DNA of 40,888 nt from a virus. How positions within the stretch are numbered: position 1 is the stretch's first letter; each line of letters begins with the position of its first letter. Position numbers and translations under genes: made by a program. The notes under the pieces are model-generated. The model did no database searches. It had not been told where the DNA came from and was given only the letters and a program-made list of their open reading frames with translations. The stretch is taken from the IMG/VR virus record IMGVR_UViG_3300025168_000197, positions 1-40,888 of that record; one strand, 5' to 3'. Below are positions 34,707-40,888 of the stretch, piece by piece.

Positions 34707-35897
34707 CTATCCTACTCCCGTAACATCATCAATGCTTGATACACGCTCACCCGCCTGTCCGATCTGAACTCCTTCTAGGGTGATTTCCCCGTTATAAGGA
34801 TCTGTATTGTTATTACCTATAATAGCTTCCCATCCTGCTAAGTTGTCACCCGACTCAAGGTAGCCCTCTTGGAAGGCTCCGAAGTCGCCGGTTCTCATCT
34901 CACTCAAGGTAAGTGTAAGTTCTAATCTTTTAGGAGTTAAAGTTTGAACATCAAATCCAACTTCATCCATAATTGAAATCGTATAATCACGAACAACACA
35001 AGGAACATTGTTATACATAGCACCATGGGTTAGCCTCACTATAGGCGGCCCTTGCACAGTATTAGTTGCGTTATTGAGACAGGTAGCTCTAACTAAGTTA
35101 ACCCAAACATACACCAAGTTTATAACCTTATCTAAGTCCACCGCTTCTTCAGCAGATGCTCCAAACAAACCTCCTGTGATTCCTCCTATAAAATTGTCTA
35201 CAGCGTTAGGTCCTCCGGTTATGGTGTTGACCATTGTCTTGTAAAATGCTCTGTGAGTTTGAGCATGAGGGAAACCTTCTGGGTTAAATTTAGTGTCTTC
35301 TACTCCAAGCTTTTCACCTTGAGCATTCAATACCCTCTGTTCGTTGCCATACAGGCCATCAAGGGCAGCGGACTTCATGTTCTCTGATTGGACAATTAAG
35401 GCATCACCTCCCATCATGTTTGCACCCATGAAAGCAACCGCATCCGCATTCGCGGTGTGCTTCAAATAGGCATTATTGGATGCGTCTGTGACAGAAGTCC
35501 TAAGATCAAATCTATCCTTTGCGCTTTTCTTATCCGCAAAAAATAAATTAAAGTGCCTAGTAAACTTGTCTGCAATGCCTTCAGTAGAATTAATATGAAG
35601 AAGATGCAGTAAACTAATGTTAAATGTTATATCAAAGGCCCTAGACTCAGAACCTCCGTATGCATACAAGGACCCAGCCCTTCCCACGAGATTGTACTCT
35701 TGAAGGGAATTTGAACCTGCCTCAGATATTTGGGGATTCTCTAAAAAAGGAATATAGGTTCTAAATATTCTATTATTACTTTGCGGAAACTCTAAAGTTA
35801 GATGAGATCTCTCCTCTAGCTTCCTAGCATTTTTATTATTTTCGAAGTTATAATTTCTATTAGACTTAATGTAGCCACCGTCACCTAAAAATGCCAT
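34707..35897 (-). CDS. Tube-like baseplate protein (T4 gp48/gp54 role, tentative)
   Basis: A 396-residue protein right after the tape-measure gene. It has two beta-rich blocks: residues 71-100 (VGRAGSLYAYGGSESRAFDI, then TFNISLLHLL) and residues 283-335 (GPPIVRLTHGAMYNNVPCVV, RDYTISIMDEVGFD, PKRLELTLTLSEM). The second looks like the tube-domain strands seen in baseplate tube-initiator and cap proteins, which carry the first tube ring. T4 gp48 (364) and gp54 (320) are similar in size; only one such gene is seen here. The Mu-type protein in this slot is another alternative. The leader shares the 18-bp junction sequence with gp25. Confidence 0.55.
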   Translation of the reverse strand: MAFLGDGGYIKSNRNYNFENNKNARKLEERSHLTLEFPQSNNRIFRTYIPFLENPQISEAGSNSLQEYNLVGRAGSLYAYGGSESRAFDITFNISLLHLLHINSTEGIADKFTRHFNLFFADKKSAKDRFDLRTSVTDASNNAYLKHTANADAVAFMGANMMGGDALIVQSENMKSAALDGLYGNEQRVLNAQGEKLGVEDTKFNPEGFPHAQTHRAFYKTMVNTITGGPNAVDNFIGGITGGLFGASAEEAVDLDKVINLVYVWVNLVRATCLNNATNTVQGPPIVRLTHGAMYNNVPCVVRDYTISIMDEVGFDVQTLTPKRLELTLTLSEMRTGDFGAFQEGYLESGDNLAGWEAIIGNNNTDPYNGEITLEGVQIGQAGERVSSIDDVTGVG

Positions 35898-35910
35898 AAT
35901 TAAATACCTG
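35893..35910. repeat. 18-bp sequence at a gene junction (copy 2)
   Basis: Identical to the sequence at 27363-27380. Here it joins the tape-measure stop to the start of the tube-like baseplate gene. Both copies have the upstream stop, a 2-nt spacer and the downstream ATG at the same places. Confidence 0.8.
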
Positions 35911-37402
35911 CCTTACTTTCTATAACGTCTGCTAGGTTAGATGTAGCAGCCGCGTTCTTGTTCTGCTGATCTACCAGAGCTTTAATAACTGATATTAGTT
36001 GTTTTGTTTCAGACGGACCAGAGCCTTTTCTCAACATTCCCGATGCAAGAGAGGCTGCCCTTGCTAAAGTTCCAGGCTTTAAAAGAGGTTCTTGATTTTT
36101 TCTAGCCCTCTCTTTCGCATCCTTTTTTAATTGCTCTTTAGCTGCCTTTGTGTTTTTAGCCGTAGACTTGGTATCTGAGGACACCAATTCACTCACCGCC
36201 CAAATACCAGCAGCAGCGGCACCTATGAATCCAAGGGATCCTATTATTCTCTTGGCTACTACTTTAAATCCTGTACTCGCAGCACCCGCTCCAAGAGTTC
36301 CCGCCGCAGCATTTGCAATTAAATTGCCAGTCATTTTAACCGCACCGGGACCCACTGTAGCCGCTGCCAGCATCAAAGGTAGATACTTAGTTATATACTC
36401 ATACATTCCAGGAGCGTAAGTCTCATAAAACTTGTCTACATTTTTTTTCTGAGCAGCTATAGTATTAATTTTATCTTCTTCTTGAGCTTTCATTTCTGCG
36501 GATAACTTATTGCCCTTCATTAAACCTTTAGTAACCTGCAATAACGCTTGTACCTGCGCTCTCCCGTATGCGTTTGTAAGACTATCAGCAACCTGTTGAT
36601 TACTGCTAAATTGCGCCCTGAGACGTTGCCCTGCCTGAATAAGCTCATCATGGTTTATGCTATTCCCATCTCTAAGATCTTGCATTATCTCAGTAAGACC
36701 TAACTGCTGTTGTTGGCCCACATTTAAACTGTTTGCCATATTAAGAAGAATAGATATTGATTTATCTGCGCCTTCGGCTCCTCCCATCGCAGCCTTCAAG
36801 GATGCTGCGGAATCTGCATAGGCATTCACAGCATCGTCACCGTAGACAGCAGCCTCTTCTAGGGAAGACCTAACTGCATTAAGAGCCTGTATCATACTCG
36901 TAGCAGTGATTCCATACTCCGAAGTATTTTTTGTTATTGCTTTCGACAGCTTACCTTGGGATTTGTTGGAATCATCAGTTAACAAAGTAAGGTTACCCAT
37001 GGACCCAATAAGAGCCTGAGTATTTTGCCCCGTAAGCATCATATCATCTGCAAGATCAACAGTACTACGGCTTAAGTCTCTAAGACCTCTTTGAAATCCA
37101 CCTATAAGAAATCCGGTCATTTCTTGGTTTGTGGATATGTTATCTTTTAAAGCTTGAACATTCTGTTGACCAAACTTTAGAGCAGTTGTGCCTGCGGCTA
37201 AGGATTGAAGCTGTAACTGCTCTTGCCTTTGTATGACCGTAGTAAGTCTCCCAGTGAAGTCGAGGTTACTTAGCGTAGCATTTTTCAGCGCGTTGTGACT
37301 AGCGGTATTCCCAGTAACAGCTTTAATATTATCGCGTATTGCCTTGATACTTTCGTTCTGAAGGCTAGTAATGCCAGGGTCTCCAGGTTGCCTAACAGCC
37401 AT
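35900..37402 (-). CDS. Tape measure protein (T4 gp29 role)
   Basis: A 500-residue, mainly helical protein whose length would set tail length, and whose chains occupy the tube before DNA release. The N-terminal 330 residues are Gln/Asn/Ala-rich helices (IQRQEQLQLQSLAAG, QALNAVRSSLEEAAVYG, GQRLRAQFSSNQQVAD). A hydrophobic, Ala/Gly-rich stretch at about 338-408 (YLPLMLAAATVGPG, GSLGFIGAAAAGIWAV) is typical of tape measures and may insert in the host membrane. The C-terminus is basic. T4 gp29 is 590 residues; at about 1.5 angstroms per helical residue the tail would be about 75 nm or somewhat longer. Its place before the tube-like baseplate protein fits. Confidence 0.8.
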   Translation of the reverse strand: MAVRQPGDPGITSLQNESIKAIRDNIKAVTGNTASHNALKNATLSNLDFTGRLTTVIQRQEQLQLQSLAAGTTALKFGQQNVQALKDNISTNQEMTGFLIGGFQRGLRDLSRSTVDLADDMMLTGQNTQALIGSMGNLTLLTDDSNKSQGKLSKAITKNTSEYGITATSMIQALNAVRSSLEEAAVYGDDAVNAYADSAASLKAAMGGAEGADKSISILLNMANSLNVGQQQQLGLTEIMQDLRDGNSINHDELIQAGQRLRAQFSSNQQVADSLTNAYGRAQVQALLQVTKGLMKGNKLSAEMKAQEEDKINTIAAQKKNVDKFYETYAPGMYEYITKYLPLMLAAATVGPGAVKMTGNLIANAAAGTLGAGAASTGFKVVAKRIIGSLGFIGAAAAGIWAVSELVSSDTKSTAKNTKAAKEQLKKDAKERARKNQEPLLKPGTLARAASLASGMLRKGSGPSETKQLISVIKALVDQQNKNAAATSNLADVIESKAGI

Positions 37403-37425
37403 TGTAAACTACCTCGAATGTCATA

Positions 37426-37893
37426 TTATCTTTCCTTAACTAGTTCGACTTTAAGTATATCAAACAATGTAGATACATTTAAAGTTCTAAAGTCCTTTAC
37501 GTAAGGCTTTCCAGTAGAGGGACTAGTCTCTAAAGCAGCCACAGATTTTGCCATGGAATAGGTTGCTTTTGATTCCTTTCCATACATTGTATTTAGCAAA
37601 GAAAGAAACATACCCTCCTCTAACCCTTCACATACTAACACGTTATAGAGAGAATTAAGTAATCTGGAGAGAAAAAGACCACTGGAGGATCTTCCAGATG
37701 ACAATATTATTCCATATCTTGTTGATCTTGGACCATACCCATATTTAAACTGGATCAAGTCTCCTGGACGAAGTCCTAAATAGGAAGTCTCAGATATAGT
37801 ATATCCTGAATACTTTACTCTTTCATTTGAACTATTCTGGATGAACCTGTCTACGCGAGACTTTAGATCTCCACTTATGCCTCTATTTGCCAT
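37426..37893 (-). CDS. Protein of unknown function upstream of the tape measure
   Basis: A 155-residue protein, first gene of the leftward tail block next to the divergent gap. It contains GLRPGDLIQFKYGYGPRSTR followed by YGIILSSG, a small beta-barrel-like motif with basic residues, then LYNVLVCEGLEEGMF and a C-terminal KDFRTLNVSTLFDILKVEL. The DLIQF.Y.YGP..TRYG pattern suggests a compact beta-barrel. A role in tail assembly (for example a tape-measure chaperone) would suit its position, but nothing in the sequence proves it. There is no strong ribosome-binding site before the ATG (AAAGAAAAATT). Confidence 0.6.
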   Translation of the reverse strand: MANRGISGDLKSRVDRFIQNSSNERVKYSGYTISETSYLGLRPGDLIQFKYGYGPRSTRYGIILSSGRSSSGLFLSRLLNSLYNVLVCEGLEEGMFLSLLNTMYGKESKATYSMAKSVAALETSPSTGKPYVKDFRTLNVSTLFDILKVELVKER

Positions 37894-38087
37894 AATTTTT
37901 CTTTTGAAGGTTTTCAGAGTCCAATGACTATAATATGAGAATTACTTAAATGAACTAGATACTTTAGCTTTTCCTCCTTTTCTTCTCTTTAGGTAAAAAG
38001 ACTCTAGTGACTAGAGTATACTTATATAGTGTAACTTTCCAAGGGTATTTACTCTACATTACGATAGAAGGTAGGGTATAATGAGTA
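37894..38087. promoter_or_regulatory. Divergent intergenic region between the tail block and small plus-strand genes
   Basis: This 194-bp AT-rich gap is the largest non-coding stretch in the window and separates genes transcribed away from each other, so it should contain promoters for both directions. Candidate -10 boxes are TATAAT at 38077-38082 on the plus strand, very near the gene start, and TATTAT on the minus strand at about 37930-37935. No good -35 box is apparent for either. A perfect 17-nt palindrome lies at 38001-38017 (listed separately). Confidence 0.5.
38001..38017. promoter_or_regulatory. Perfect 17-nt palindrome, operator-like
   Basis: ACTCTAGTGACTAGAGT has 8-bp perfect arms around a single central G. 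It is near the middle of the divergent gap, and GTATAC (another short palindrome) overlaps its right end. The stem lacks a T-run, so it is not a terminator. It resembles a binding site for a dimeric regulator controlling one or both flanking genes. Confidence 0.5.
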
Positions 38088-38408
38088 ATGTCTAATTTAG
38101 ATGAGGAATTGTTTGAAACCTTCGATCTGCTAAAGTTTACTACCTCCAAAGACTTTATTGATCGATGGAGTTATAAGTATGGAAAGAGAATGACCCGACT
38201 CTTCCAGATCAGGGTGCTCAAGGCTCTAGAGAGTAGAAAGCCTCTAAAGATGCAAACCCTCCATAAGTTCTTAGTTGTGGACTCAGGATTTAATCAAGAA
38301 GTTGTAGAAAACTTCCTAATGGATATTGACTACGAGATCTACTATCCTATAATTACTGGTTCGATATCAGACATCACAACTAGTAACCCTAAAAGGATAA
38401 AAAGATGA
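38088..38408 (+). CDS. Small helical protein of unknown function
   Basis: A 106-residue protein on the plus strand. It is rich in charged and aromatic residues (FDLLKFTTSKDFIDRWSYKYG, RMTRLFQIRVLKALESRKPL, FLVVDSGFNQEVVENFLMDID) and looks all-helical except for the end. It has no motif I know. It could be a small regulatory protein or replication-related factor, as it shares its strand with the primase. Its stop overlaps the ATG of the next small gene in ATGA, suggesting translational coupling. An ATG at 38081 in another frame stops after four codons. Confidence 0.6.
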   Translation: MSNLDEELFETFDLLKFTTSKDFIDRWSYKYGKRMTRLFQIRVLKALESRKPLKMQTLHKFLVVDSGFNQEVVENFLMDIDYEIYYPIITGSISDITTSNPKRIKR

Positions 38409-38563
38409 ATAAAGAAGACATGATCAATGCCCAGTATAGAGGCAGAATACTTGCTGAAAAAGGTCAGGACCCTGGAGATGTTGTCGGGCCTGATTCTGGT
38501 GGCACTGGTTTCGTGATCATTGCCATCGGGCTGCTATACTTGTACCATTATCTCAAAAGCTAA
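38405..38563 (+). CDS. 52-residue predicted membrane peptide
   Basis: A short gene starting with ATG in an ATGA overlap with the previous stop. The product begins MNKEDMINAQYRGRILAEKG, continues with a Gly/Asp/Pro turn and ends with one hydrophobic segment at about residues 35-49 (GFVIIAIGLLYLYHY) followed by LKS. The single membrane span at the C-terminal end suggests a tail-anchored protein facing the cytoplasm. Its TAA overlaps the stop of the convergent nuclease gene. Start overlap, consistent frame and membrane pattern make it likely real, but the function is unknown. Confidence 0.6.
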   Translation: MNKEDMINAQYRGRILAEKGQDPGDVVGPDSGGTGFVIIAIGLLYLYHYLKS

Positions 38564-39360
38564 GACTTCTTCTTACTTTCGTTTAAAGTCTTTTTTAGTT
38601 CCTTCTGCTCCTCAATGCGCTTGCAGACAGTAGACTCAGTATGGTAAGCAGGACAAGCGTCTTTATACTCACACCAGTCGCAGAAGATATTCTTGCTTGC
38701 CCAGAACTCATCTGTCTTCTTCTTTCGGATCCTCCAGACCTTCTCAATCTGCTTCTTCTTCCATTGTTCTATTTGGAATCTTGAGAACTTAACGGTAACA
38801 AAGTTTCCAGTTACTGGGTAATAGTGAGAGCAGAAGATCTTCTCAAAGGGGACATCATAAGTCTTGTGGATAGCATAGGCATATCCCTTTAGCTGATTGT
38901 CATCCAGAAGGGTCTTCTTCTTCTTTTCCCTTTTACTGGTCTTGTAGTCGATAACAAGGTATCCACCATCTGTCCCCTTAACCACTCGGTCAATAATCCC
39001 TACAAAGTTTATGTCCTTGTCGGCATCCAGAGGAATGGTAAATAATTGCTCAGTTGAAAGGGTTTCTCCCAGCTTCTGATTCCACAAGATGAAGTTCTCT
39101 AGACAAGACTGCATTCTAGAGTTTTCTACAAATGGTACTTTATAGGTTGAGCGTTCCGCCTCTGCTATCTTAAGCAGGGTCTTCATGCTTTTCTCCTTGA
39201 AGCCAACTTCAAAGATCTTATGGATGAAGGATCCGAAATTCAACGCATCCTCATTCTTGGCTCCGAACCCTGGGAGTCGTAATATGTACTTTAGCTTGTA
39301 TTTCCACAGGCACTGGTCTATGATGTCTCCACGAGACGCACTTATATTATTTATGAACAT
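38560..39360 (-). CDS. PD-(D/E)XK nuclease, RecB/Cas4-like with four cysteines
   Basis: I choose the ATG at 39360 (266 residues); a TTG two codons earlier is also in frame. Numbered from the ATG, the nuclease core shows H47 (GSFIHKIFE), D124 (GIIDRVV), D138 and K140 (VIDYKTSK) and Q156 (NQLKGYAYA), the H-D-D-K-Q layout of RecB/Cas4-type exonucleases. Cysteines C17, C227, C230 and C236 (CxxCx5C at the C-terminal end) match the iron-sulphur cluster pattern of Cas4 and AddB. It would act on DNA ends in replication or recombination. It lies next to the primase on the opposite strand, with overlapping start codons. No CRISPR array is present, so a Cas role is unlikely. Confidence 0.83.
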   Translation of the reverse strand: MFINNISASRGDIIDQCLWKYKLKYILRLPGFGAKNEDALNFGSFIHKIFEVGFKEKSMKTLLKIAEAERSTYKVPFVENSRMQSCLENFILWNQKLGETLSTEQLFTIPLDADKDINFVGIIDRVVKGTDGGYLVIDYKTSKREKKKKTLLDDNQLKGYAYAIHKTYDVPFEKIFCSHYYPVTGNFVTVKFSRFQIEQWKKKQIEKVWRIRKKKTDEFWASKNIFCDWCEYKDACPAYHTESTVCKRIEEQKELKKTLNESKKKS

Positions 39361-40303
39361 GAGCAATAATTCTTTTATTAGAAAATACTGTATGGGTAAG
39401 TTTCTATCTAATTATAGACTTTCCAGCGATGATATAGAGTTAGTAGTTCCGTCTCTTTTCGTCGATAACGATTATAAACGGCACATGTCTATCAATCTGG
39501 TTACTGGATTGTGGAGATGCTTTAAGTCCGGTGAGTCTGGCAACTTCGCTCAACTATACTCAAAGATCGAGAAATGCTCCTACGCACAGGCATACGAAAC
39601 TCTTATCTATGAAGACTTCCTAGCTCGTGGAATATTTAGACATCCTAAGAAGTTTGAAACTGTTGACCCAGACAAAATCGTAAGCAACTTAGATGATGCT
39701 AAACACTTTGAAGTAGTAAAGGACCATCCCTTCGTATCCAGTAGATTGCTAGATGGGTTCAAGTTCTATATTGCTAAAGATGGAAGCTACAAAGATAGAT
39801 TGATTATTCCGTTTACCAACGCTTCAGGGAAGATGTTCTACTTCCAAGCTAGAGACCTAAAGGGCCGACAGCCAAAGTATCTTAACTGTAAGAATCTAAA
39901 AAGTTCTCAGGTACTATACCCCTTTGATTATGGTTCTAATGAACCCCTGTATGTGGCCGAGGGAGTTTTTGATTGCTTGAGTTTACAGGCTTGTGGTCTC
40001 AATGCTACTACCACTTTGTCCTGCTTTACGTCAAAAGAGCAGATGCTTCAACTCAGTCAATACCAAGGTCCCCTAGTGTGTGCATTTGATAATGACTCAG
40101 CAGGAATTCAAGGAACTGGAAAGTTTATGGAGAAGGCTTATTGGATTAACAGGGATGACCTCTTCACAGTAAGCCCTCCTTCAGGGTGCAAGGACTGGAA
40201 TCAGCTTCTTGTTGAGAGGGGTCCAGATGCCGTTCTAAGCTCCTCTAGCAAGTTAAGAAGGCTAGATCCCCTCAATATAGAATTAGCCCTTCTAGCGGAT
40301 TAA
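39353..40303 (+). CDS. DNA primase (T4 gp61-like, toprim)
   Basis: A 316-residue primase-like protein (T4 gp61 is 342). Residues 42-65 (KRHMSINLVTGLWRCFKSGE) follow the usual primase zinc-ribbon layout, but the CxxC pairs are lost: only C56 remains and position 59 is Ser. The catalytic half is clear: RLIIPFTNASGKMFYFQARD and PKYLN (T4 RLVIPIYNANGK...FQGRA), then toprim motifs YVAEGVFDCLS (E203) and CAFDNDSAG (D246, D248). It would lay RNA primers for lagging-strand synthesis. The start is ATG 39353 or ATG 39359; an in-frame extension to 39185 runs back through the nuclease gene and is unlikely. The end overlaps the convergent neighbour by 12 bp. Confidence 0.85.
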   Translation: MNMSNNSFIRKYCMGKFLSNYRLSSDDIELVVPSLFVDNDYKRHMSINLVTGLWRCFKSGESGNFAQLYSKIEKCSYAQAYETLIYEDFLARGIFRHPKKFETVDPDKIVSNLDDAKHFEVVKDHPFVSSRLLDGFKFYIAKDGSYKDRLIIPFTNASGKMFYFQARDLKGRQPKYLNCKNLKSSQVLYPFDYGSNEPLYVAEGVFDCLSLQACGLNATTTLSCFTSKEQMLQLSQYQGPLVCAFDNDSAGIQGTGKFMEKAYWINRDDLFTVSPPSGCKDWNQLLVERGPDAVLSSSSKLRRLDPLNIELALLAD

Positions 40304-40888
40304 GAAGGCTAACTCATTAGACACGATAGTCTGATTCAAAGCTTGGAATTTAAGTCTTGCAACATAAACGCCTGTTTGAGATCCTAGAGTTCCATCCAGC
40401 ATTCTAGGGTGTGATGCCAAGGCAGTTGTGTCCAAGTTAAATACTACGGTGTTTGCTGAGGTAAGATCTGATGTGCCGGAGGTTTCAGCATACGAAGACA
40501 CTGTAACTCTAGAAGGCAAATTACGATCATCATTTCTCTTGTAGATTTCTATTTGAGGATTGACAACTAGTGACTCCTTAAACAAGTTAACAATACTTCT
40601 GTCTATATTTGTATTCTCAAGAGTAAATTCATTAGTAAACTTAAGATCAACTTTCGAACCTAATACTATTTGAGTGTTTTCTAACTGCGTGTTTACTCGG
40701 AATAATAAAGGCTCCGTGACCCCAAAAAACTTATCTTCGGTAAGAGTGAAGTCGTTTATTATCGTAGTAAGATTAGAACCGTTAACGTGTTTAACTGTCC
40801 ATACATCTAGGTAATCCCCCACCCCAGAAACAGTATTAAGAATGTTGCTCGCACCAGAAAGATTGAACGTAGCACTGAGTACATTCTT
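40292..40888 (-). CDS. Partial beta-rich, virion-like protein (5' end beyond window)
   Basis: The reading frame is open from the stop at 40292 to the window edge, giving at least 198 residues (reading KNVLSATFNLSG... at the edge). A GTG at 40822 could be a start, but the frame continues upstream with similar composition, so it is more likely an internal codon of a larger gene. The visible part is beta-rich with alternating Val/Thr/Asn strands (TIINDFTLTEDKFFGV, NTQIVLGSKVDLKFTNEF) and ends ...SNELAFLIR. This looks like the C-terminus of a virion protein, perhaps a fibre or head decoration protein. It overlaps the primase end by 12 bp. Confidence 0.6.
   Translation of the reverse strand, partial: KNVLSATFNLSGASNILNTVSGVGDYLDVWTVKHVNGSNLTTIINDFTLTEDKFFGVTEPLLFRVNTQLENTQIVLGSKVDLKFTNEFTLENTNIDRSIVNLFKESLVVNPQIEIYKRNDDRNLPSRVTVSSYAETSGTSDLTSANTVVFNLDTTALASHPRMLDGTLGSQTGVYVARLKFQALNQTIVSNELAFLIR

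Noticed and set aside
39185-39352. Upstream extension of the primase frame
   Set aside because: It runs antisense through the start of the nuclease gene, and the primase homology begins after the ATG at 39353.
38560-39360. CRISPR-associated Cas4 function for the nuclease
   Set aside because: No CRISPR repeats or other cas-like genes are present; a phage recombination/replication nuclease explains the motifs.
40292-40822. Complete 176-codon gene starting at GTG 40822
   Set aside because: The frame continues open to the window edge with similar composition, so it is more likely the 3' part of a larger gene.
1-40888. tRNA genes, CRISPR arrays, insertion sequences, integrase or attachment sites
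   Set aside because: The gaps are nearly all under 100 bp, and I saw no cloverleaf, regular spaced repeat, transposase or integrase motif. A tRNA in a coding region would be missed by eye and would need a covariance search.

Overview
This is a structural-gene stretch of a tailed, contractile-tail bacteriophage (myovirus) of the T4 superfamily. The head genes are recognisably T4-like: prohead core proteins, gp21 protease, gp22 scaffold, gp23 major capsid, and gp13/gp14/gp15 neck and tail-completion proteins, followed by gp18 sheath and gp19 tube. Sequence similarity to T4 looks distant, so this is a far member of the group. Outside the capsid gene the DNA is AT-rich. Nothing in the window identifies the host. 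The very long fibre-like proteins and gene packing would fit an uncultivated aquatic phage, but that is only an impression.

Layout, following minus-strand transcription from right to left. At 40.9-40.3 kb lies the 3' part of a structural-looking gene cut by the window edge. At 40.3-38.1 kb is a small non-structural island on mixed strands: a T4 gp61-like primase (+), a RecB/Cas4-type PD-(D/E)XK nuclease with four cysteines (-), and two small plus-strand genes. A 194-bp divergent gap holding a perfect 17-nt palindrome follows. From 37.9 to 21.4 kb is the tail-core and baseplate module: unknown 155-aa protein, tape measure, tube-like baseplate protein, LysM/gp53-like protein, large putative hub, gp5/VgrG-like spike without lysozyme, a LamG-containing protein, gp25, gp6 (baseplate J), and a 1300-aa protein with a tail-protein-I domain. 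From 21.4 to 10.5 kb come host-contact proteins: two beta-rich proteins, a 1157-aa beta-helix fibre/spike, an 815-aa fibre-like protein sharing its N-terminal motif, an 833-aa cysteine-module protein and a PAAR spike tip. From 10.4 to 3.4 kb is the head and neck module, and from 3.4 to 0 kb come the sheath, the tube and a two-helix membrane protein. Portal (gp20) and terminase (gp17) genes are not in the window.

The genes form a long, nearly continuous minus-strand transcription block. Many neighbours share stop and start codons in a TAATG or TAGTG overlap, consistent with translational coupling. The clearest transcriptional signal is a strong intrinsic terminator just after the capsid gene. 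AT-rich elements resembling T4 late -10 boxes occur before the core-protein operon and before gp22.

The most unusual features are: a gp21-type protease about twice the T4 length, whose C-terminal half carries two EF-hand/dockerin-like loops and histone-H1-like Lys/Ala/Pro repeats; two core proteins sharing a short motif; two giant fibre-like proteins sharing an N-terminal motif; cysteine-rich modules in the 833-aa protein; and a baseplate module in Mu/P2-like order attached to a T4-type head.
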